From contig VAXK01000078.1 in assembly GCA_005885565.1 (NCBI GenBank), forward strand, positions 1 to 11,598: DNA of 11,598 nucleotides. Direction: 5' to 3'. Shown piece after piece: positions 7,725 through 11,598 of this stretch (positions within the stretch are counted from its first letter, which is position 1; every line of letters begins with the position of its first letter). The position numbers and the translations under genes were made by a program. The DNA is from Actinomycetota bacterium. Its GTDB lineage: Bacteria > Actinomycetota > Thermoleophilia > Gaiellales > Gaiellaceae. The notes beneath the pieces were generated by a model. It searched no databases and had not been told where the DNA came from. It saw only the letters and a program-made list of their open reading frames with translations.

Positions 7725-8242
7725 CCAGTGGCGCGTCCCGCATGGCCGGTATCGACGACGCGGTAGCCGTCGCCGGAGCGCAGGACGCGCGCGCCCATGC
7801 CGCGCTTCGCCACCGTCTCGTAGTCGTTGCCGGCGCCGAGCTCGAACACGGCGAGGAAGGAGAAGCGCTCTCGGCCGACGTTCACGGTCCGGTGCGCCCG
7901 GCCGCCGGGAATCGATGCCACGTCGCCCGGCCGGAGCTCGATCCACTCGGCACGCGCGCCGTCCGAGAGCAGGAGGCCGCCGACGCCCTCCGTGCAGACG
8001 TAGGTCTCGGCAGACGCATCGCGGTGGACGTGACCGCGCGTCATGAACAGCTCGTCGCCGACCGATCCGCGCTCGATCGTGGTGACGGCGAGGCCGACCC
8101 CGTCGGCCAGGCCGCCGGGCGCGGTGACGACGCGGTAGACGACCGGGTCTCCATGGGCCACGAGCGCGTCGAGCGCGCGCGGGTCCGCGACGAGGCCGCG
8201 AAGGTCGGAAGCGCGTATCTCGTCGACCCTCGCGTCCGTCAT
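7721..8242 (-). CDS. Cupin-type glucose-6-phosphate isomerase-like protein (cPGI)
   Basis: A 173-residue cupin of the archaeal/bacterial phosphoglucose isomerase family, which interconverts glucose-6-phosphate and fructose-6-phosphate using a bound metal. Motif 1 is RGHVHRDASAETYVCTEG, giving candidate ligands H71, H73 and E79; motif 2 is PGDVASIPGGRAHRTVNVG with H117. The following FLAVFELGAGNDYETV (129-144) matches the family's conserved end, where the G-x-D-Y stretch is typical. The length is near that of characterised cPGIs (about 190). The ATG is six bases after the stop of the AAA+ gene, without a clear SD, so translation may be coupled. Next to a GatZ-like and a PMI-like protein it points to hexose-phosphate interconversion; a different aldose/ketose phosphate substrate is possible. 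Confidence 0.85.
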   Translation of the reverse strand: MTDARVDEIRASDLRGLVADPRALDALVAHGDPVVYRVVTAPGGLADGVGLAVTTIERGSVGDELFMTRGHVHRDASAETYVCTEGVGGLLLSDGARAEWIELRPGDVASIPGGRAHRTVNVGRERFSFLAVFELGAGNDYETVAKRGMGARVLRSGDGYRVVDTGHAGRATG

Positions 8243-8248
8243 CGGCGC

Positions 8249-9265
8249 TTATCGCCGGCGTCGGCGGAAGGGGTTGCGCGGGGCATCGGCCGGCGCGGGC
8301 TCCTCGCCGAGCGCCCGCGCGGCGGCCAGCACGTCGTCGGCCTCGAGCGTCATCAGGGCATGGACCCCGGCGTCGTCCCGGCCGGCGAGCCGAAGCGCCT
8401 GCGCGTTCAGCGCCTGCTCGAAGATCGTCCGCGCGAAGCGCGCGTTCCCGAACCCCTCGCCGCGCGCGGCGCCGTCGAAGATCGTCCGCAGCGCCTCGGC
8501 GGCGCCCTCGCCGAAGCGGTACTCGGACTCGCGCGCAAAGCGCTCCGCGATCGCGATCAGCTCGTCCGTGGAGTAGTCGGGGAAGACGATCTCGCGCGCG
8601 AACCGCGAGCGCAGGCCCGGGTTCGAGTCGAGGAACCGGTTCATGAGCCGCGGATAGCCGGCGACGATGACGACGAGGCGGTGCCGGTAGTCCTCCATCC
8701 GCTTCAGCAGTGTCTCGATCGCCTCCGGGCCGAAGTCGAGCCGGTCGGCCTCGGTCGCGAGCGCGTACGCCTCGTCGACGAAGAGGACGCCGTCGAGCGC
8801 GCGGCGGATCGCGCGGTCGGTCTTGAGCGCCGTCGTGCCGACGTACTGGCCGACGAGCCCGGCCCGGTCGACCTCGACGAGGTCGCCGCGCCGCAGGAGT
8901 CCCATCGCGCGGTACGTCTCCGCCAGCAGCCGCGCCACCGTCGTCTTCCCCGTGCCCGGGTTCCCGAGGAAGACGAGGTGCTGCGAGGTCGCGACCTCCG
9001 GGAGCCCGTGCTCGAGGCGCTGTGCCTGCACCCGGAGGAAGGCGACGAGCGCGCGCACCTGCTCCTTCACGGTCTCGAGGCCGACGAGCGAGTCGAGCTC
9101 CGCCTGGAGCTCCTCGAGCGACCGCGCCGGCTCGGCCGGGGCCGGCCGCATCGCGTCGATCCGCTCGGCGATCCACTCCGCCGCCGGATCGTTCCCGACC
9201 GTCTTGCGGATCTGGTCGCCGAGGACGCGCAGGCCGCGGGCGACATCTTCCAACGGATTCGGCAC
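8249..9265 (-). CDS. AAA+ ATPase, CbbX/SpoVK type
   Basis: A 338-residue AAA+ protein of the CbbX/SpoVK group, hexameric remodelling ATPases (CbbX reactivates Rubisco). Motifs: Walker A GNPGTGKTT (101-109), pore loop LVGQYVG (137-143), Walker B VLFVDEAYAL (160-169), sensor 1 strand VVIVAGY (198-204), arginine fingers R219/R221 in GLRSRFAREIVFPDY, and sensor 2 GNARFAR (273-279). A roughly 55-residue N-terminal helical extension precedes the ATPase core, and the protein ends in a run of five arginines. No Rubisco or ESX gene is visible, so its client is unknown. GTG start at 9265 without an SD; AAGCAT lies seven bases upstream like a -10 box, suggesting a leaderless message. It is the first gene of the minus-strand run and diverges from the SLATT-like gene. 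Confidence 0.9.
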   Translation of the reverse strand: MPNPLEDVARGLRVLGDQIRKTVGNDPAAEWIAERIDAMRPAPAEPARSLEELQAELDSLVGLETVKEQVRALVAFLRVQAQRLEHGLPEVATSQHLVFLGNPGTGKTTVARLLAETYRAMGLLRRGDLVEVDRAGLVGQYVGTTALKTDRAIRRALDGVLFVDEAYALATEADRLDFGPEAIETLLKRMEDYRHRLVVIVAGYPRLMNRFLDSNPGLRSRFAREIVFPDYSTDELIAIAERFARESEYRFGEGAAEALRTIFDGAARGEGFGNARFARTIFEQALNAQALRLAGRDDAGVHALMTLEADDVLAAARALGEEPAPADAPRNPFRRRRR

Positions 9266-9307
9266 GGATGGATGCTTAGCAGAGCAGGGCTGTGACGGCA
9301 GGGACGT

Positions 9308-9336
9308 TTGCCGCGAGGCGACAACATTGAGATGAT
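9308..9336 (+). promoter_or_regulatory. Putative promoter of the SLATT/Vps62 gene
   Basis: TTGCCG (9308-9313), a 17-base spacer, and GATGAT (9331-9336, four of six TATAAT positions). The predicted transcription start is about seven bases downstream, on the GTG start codon at 9343, which has no SD. It shares the 77-base divergent gap with the 5' end of the AAA+ gene. Confidence 0.4.
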
Positions 9337-9342
9337 CGGCAC

Positions 9343-10926
9343 GTGGACGGTCCGTCCTCTTTCGACTCCGTTCTCGCTGAGCTCCGTGCGGCCGCGAACC
9401 AGCACGCTACCGAGCACGCATCCGAGGCCGAGAAGTGGCGCCGGATCCTCGTCGGCCTCACTCTTGGCGCAGGCGTCCTGGCCGGCGTTGCAACCTTCTT
9501 CGCGTTTCGTCAGGAATGGTCTCGGGCGATCGGGTTCGGCGCCGGCGCCACGTTCCTGCTCCTCCTCGAGGCTCTCGTTCGGCCCGACGCTCGACGCGAC
9601 GATCACCAGCGCGCCGCCGGTCGCTATCGCGCCGTCCGGAACGAGGGCGACGCCCTCGCGACGCTCGAGCCGCTGCTCCCCGAGGACAAGCGTGTCCGCT
9701 GGCTGGCGAGGCTCGACAGGCGCCGTAGCAATCTCGACGCCGAGGCTCCGGTCGGACGGCCCTGGTGGGAGTGGGTCACCCATGTGAGGGGCGTCGGATC
9801 CGGGTTGGTAGCGGTCGCGGCTGCCGCCCTCATCGGCGCCGGGATAGGCCTCGCGTTTACGGGATCGGCGGCGCAAGAGCCCAGGCTGCCTCCGCAGGGG
9901 CCGCCTCCGTCGTCGACGGACGCCGCGCTCGCCGCCCGTTTCGCTCCGGTGTTGAAGCTCAGCCGCGACGAGCTGTTCGTTCCGATCGACCGCGCACGGT
10001 TCGTCGAGGTCACGAGACTCCTGCTGAAGGCGAAGCTCAGAAGGGCCGTTCCGCTTCCATTCGACGGCCGAGAGGCCGGGCTGCCGGAGGCTCGTGTCTG
10101 CCCCGGAAAGCGATCCTGCCGTCTGCATCTCGACATCCGTGACCTCAAGCCGAAGTCCGGACCCTTTTGCTACCGACGACTCCAGGACGAGATCCTTGCG
10201 CCTGCGGCTCCCACGCCGCTCCCGCCCGACGCAAAACGATGCACCTTGCCGACAGTCCCGGCCCTGGTCTCGAAGTACGCGGCACCCTCCATCTACTGGC
10301 ACGTCTGGCGCGACTCGAAAGGCGACGACATCGCGATCCAGTACTGGTTTCTCTACCTCTTCAACGGGTTCGAGAACTGGCACGAGGGAGACTGGGAACA
10401 GATCACCGTGCGATTCGAGGGAGGGATCGCCCCGCGTGAGCCCGAGGCCGTTTTCTATTCAGCCCACCAAGGCGGTCATTTCCGCACGTGGCGGTCGGTA
10501 GCGAAGGCCGCCGCAACACATCCCGTGGTCTTCGTCGCGCGCGGTTCACACGCGAACTACTTCGGGAGCGGCGCACATCCCGTGGAACTCGCGTGCTTGA
10601 AGAAGCTTCACTTGTTCGGAGCCTCGGTCTGCGCCAGAGTCGACGACACCGCCGACGGCTGCGGACCGATGCTGGTGCCTCTTCGAACGGCCCCGTTCTC
10701 GGCGGATTCGGCGCCCGACTGCAGTCTGACGGACGACGCGGCCGGAAAGCCGATCGCGTACGCGCTGGCCGCGCTCGGACAGCCAAGCTTCGACGGCGAC
10801 TACGGTTTCGGGAACTACCTGCTGCACGGCCGAGTGCCGATCGGCGAGCGCGGGCCCGAGGAGCCGCAACGCCGAAGCGAGTGGCAGGATCCGATCAAGG
10901 CCTTCTCACACGCCAAGCCCGGCTAA
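9343..10926 (+). CDS. Membrane protein: SLATT-like N-terminus fused to Vps62-like domain
   Basis: A 527-residue protein, apparently a fusion. Residues 1-105: polar helix, two membrane helices (about 35-55 and 62-79) and a helix with HQRAAGRYRAVRNEG (88-102), a layout and motif resembling SLATT domains, the two-helix putative pore formers of prokaryotic conflict systems. A third membrane helix spans about 151-173, followed by a Pro-rich linker (178-192). From about 198 to the end lies a Vps62-like domain: RFAPVLKLSRDELFVPID (199-216), AIQYWFLYLFNGFENWHEGD (331-350) then WEQITVRF, VFYSAHQGG (370-378) and HPVVFVARGSHANYF (393-407). Several cysteines (253, 259, 276, 300, 418, 430, 440, 460) suggest an extracytoplasmic location; topology is inferred. 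No nucleotide cyclase or other sensor gene is in the window. The GTG start is leaderless-looking. The Vps62 assignment is firmer than the SLATT one. Confidence 0.8.
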   Translation: MDGPSSFDSVLAELRAAANQHATEHASEAEKWRRILVGLTLGAGVLAGVATFFAFRQEWSRAIGFGAGATFLLLLEALVRPDARRDDHQRAAGRYRAVRNEGDALATLEPLLPEDKRVRWLARLDRRRSNLDAEAPVGRPWWEWVTHVRGVGSGLVAVAAAALIGAGIGLAFTGSAAQEPRLPPQGPPPSSTDAALAARFAPVLKLSRDELFVPIDRARFVEVTRLLLKAKLRRAVPLPFDGREAGLPEARVCPGKRSCRLHLDIRDLKPKSGPFCYRRLQDEILAPAAPTPLPPDAKRCTLPTVPALVSKYAAPSIYWHVWRDSKGDDIAIQYWFLYLFNGFENWHEGDWEQITVRFEGGIAPREPEAVFYSAHQGGHFRTWRSVAKAAATHPVVFVARGSHANYFGSGAHPVELACLKKLHLFGASVCARVDDTADGCGPMLVPLRTAPFSADSAPDCSLTDDAAGKPIAYALAALGQPSFDGDYGFGNYLLHGRVPIGERGPEEPQRRSEWQDPIKAFSHAKPG

Positions 10927-10966
10927 GGCAACGCTGCGCCGGGTCACGCTGCGGCGCGTAGATTAG

Positions 10967-10979
10967 GTAACATAGTTAC
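10967..10979. promoter_or_regulatory. Palindromic MarR operator overlapping the -10 box
   Basis: GTAAC-ATA-GTTAC is a perfect inverted repeat. It contains TAACAT (10968-10973), a good -10 hexamer, and ends five bases before the marR ATG. Another GGTTACC half-site occurs at 10996-11002 inside the gene. Binding of the repressor here would block its own promoter and the efflux gene behind it. Confidence 0.6.
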
Positions 10980-10984
10980 TGAAT

Positions 10985-11422
10985 ATGAGTACCGTGGTTA
11001 CCGATCCGGTCGTCGTCGCCAACCGCCTCCGGCCGATCCTGCACAAGTTGAGCCGCCACCTCCGCCGCGAGACGCACTCCCTCGGCGTCACCGGGAGCCA
11101 GATCTCCCTCCTCGCCGAGATCAGGCGCTCGCCCGGGATCGGCGTGCGCGAGCTCGCCGCGGTCGAGCGCATGTCCTCGCCGGGCATGTCCAAGTACGTC
11201 GCCCGGCTCGAGCGCGCCGGCCTCGTCCGCCGCACCGAGCCGACCGACCGGCGCCGCGTCGGCCTCGAGCTGACGGACGAGGGCCAAGCCGTTCTTCGCT
11301 CCGTCAGGTCGCGCCGCACCGCGTGGCTCGCCGCGCGCCTGAACAACCTCGACCCGGACGAGCTCGCCGCCGTCGACGCGGCGATCGAGCCGCTCTCCCG
11401 CGTCCTGGAGGAGCGCGGGTGA
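10985..11422 (+). CDS. MarR-family transcriptional regulator
   Basis: A 145-residue dimeric winged-helix repressor of normal MarR length. Helical dimerisation segments flank a winged helix at about 36-103. The recognition helix is SSPGMSKYVARLERAGL (64-80), and the wing carries PTDRRRVGLELTDEG (86-100) with the conserved D-x-R (D88, R90). Such proteins release DNA when a small aromatic or lipophilic ligand binds. The ATG at 10985 has no SD and lies about five bases after the predicted transcription start. A perfect palindrome immediately upstream suggests autorepression. Its stop overlaps the start of an MFS exporter (GTGA), making a regulator-efflux operon; the exporter substrates and the inducer are likely the same compound. 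Confidence 0.93.
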   Translation: MSTVVTDPVVVANRLRPILHKLSRHLRRETHSLGVTGSQISLLAEIRRSPGIGVRELAAVERMSSPGMSKYVARLERAGLVRRTEPTDRRRVGLELTDEGQAVLRSVRSRRTAWLAARLNNLDPDELAAVDAAIEPLSRVLEERG

Positions 11423-11598
11423 CGGCGACGCTCCTCAGCCTCAACCGGCGCACCTTCGCGAGCCTGCGCAGGCACCGCAACTACCGGCTCTTCTTCGCCG
11501 GCCAGCTCGTCTCGCTCCCCGGCACGTGGATGCAGCGGATCGCGCAGGCGTGGCTCGTGCTCTCGCTGACGCACTCGCCGTTCGCGGTCGGCGTGCTC
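11419..11598 (+). CDS. MFS transporter, DHA3/enterobactin-exporter-like (5' part only)
   Basis: The first 60 residues of a major facilitator exporter; the gene runs off the window. After a basic cytoplasmic start (LNRRTFASLRRHRNYR) comes the first membrane segment with FFAGQLVSLPGTWMQRIAQ and AWLVLSLTHSP, the signature opening of the MFS_3/DHA3 drug and siderophore exporter group. The GTG start overlaps the marR stop by four bases, so both are expected to be transcribed and translated together under MarR control. Confidence 0.9.
   Translation, partial: MTATLLSLNRRTFASLRRHRNYRLFFAGQLVSLPGTWMQRIAQAWLVLSLTHSPFAVGVL

Noticed and set aside
8249..9265. Naming the AAA+ protein cbbX or eccA
   Set aside because: Family motifs match the group, but no Rubisco or type VII secretion genes are present to support a specific role.
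7256..9295. A 679-codon open frame on the plus strand
   Set aside because: It is antisense to the AAA+, cPGI and GatZ-like genes, which have clear family motifs; long stop-free antisense frames are expected at this GC content.
9343..10926. Calling the SLATT/Vps62 gene part of a CBASS or similar nucleotide-signal system
   Set aside because: No CD-NTase, nucleotide cyclase, sensor or other defence gene is visible in the window.
10931..10957. ACGCTGCG direct repeat and GCGCC/GGCGC hairpin between the SLATT/Vps62 and marR genes
   Set aside because: Only a 5-pair stem with a 12-base loop and an 8-base repeat in GC-rich DNA; too weak to call a terminator or operator.

Overview
The window is high-GC, densely packed bacterial DNA with GTG and TTG starts, 4-base stop/start overlaps and several genes without a Shine-Dalgarno (SD) sequence. 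Together with the protein types (UgpC/MsiK-like ATPase, actinobacterial-looking GH13 glucosidase, a MshEN-like proline-rich protein) this suggests an actinobacterium, perhaps a soil Thermoleophilia/Gaiellales-like lineage; that placement is inference. No tRNA, rRNA, CRISPR, insertion sequence or phage gene was seen, and no gene-free stretch exceeds 300 bases.

Left part (1-3049), oligosaccharide uptake and hydrolysis: the tail of a MalG-type ABC sugar permease (+), a MalK/UgpC-type ATPase on the opposite strand whose stop codon overlaps the permease stop, and, diverging from the ATPase, a GH13 alpha-glucosidase with all catalytic residues. Import of a glucoside and its cytoplasmic hydrolysis is the likely theme. 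A hairpin and a stand-alone proline-rich protein with a degenerate MshEN half-repeat pair follow (3202-3924).

Middle (3987-9265, all minus strand): a tight six-gene run transcribed from right to left: CbbX/SpoVK-like AAA+ ATPase, cupin-type glucose-6-phosphate isomerase-like protein, GatZ/KbaZ-like protein, PMI-type cupin, GT20 trehalose-6-phosphate synthase-like enzyme, and a short-chain dehydrogenase. Gaps are 6, 33, -4, 16 and -4 bases. Most members handle hexose phosphates (glucose-6-P, fructose-6-P, perhaps tagatose-6-P, mannose-6-P). No GatY aldolase subunit and no OtsB phosphatase is present, so the usual assignments for GatZ and OtsA do not fit neatly.

Right part: diverging from the AAA+ gene is a 527-residue membrane protein that appears to join an N-terminal SLATT-like two-helix module, a third membrane helix and a C-terminal Vps62-like domain. 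This is the most unusual item in the window and could be a membrane-acting effector. The window ends with a MarR repressor, a palindromic operator over its own -10 box, and the start of an overlapping MFS exporter gene, a classic drug-efflux pair.
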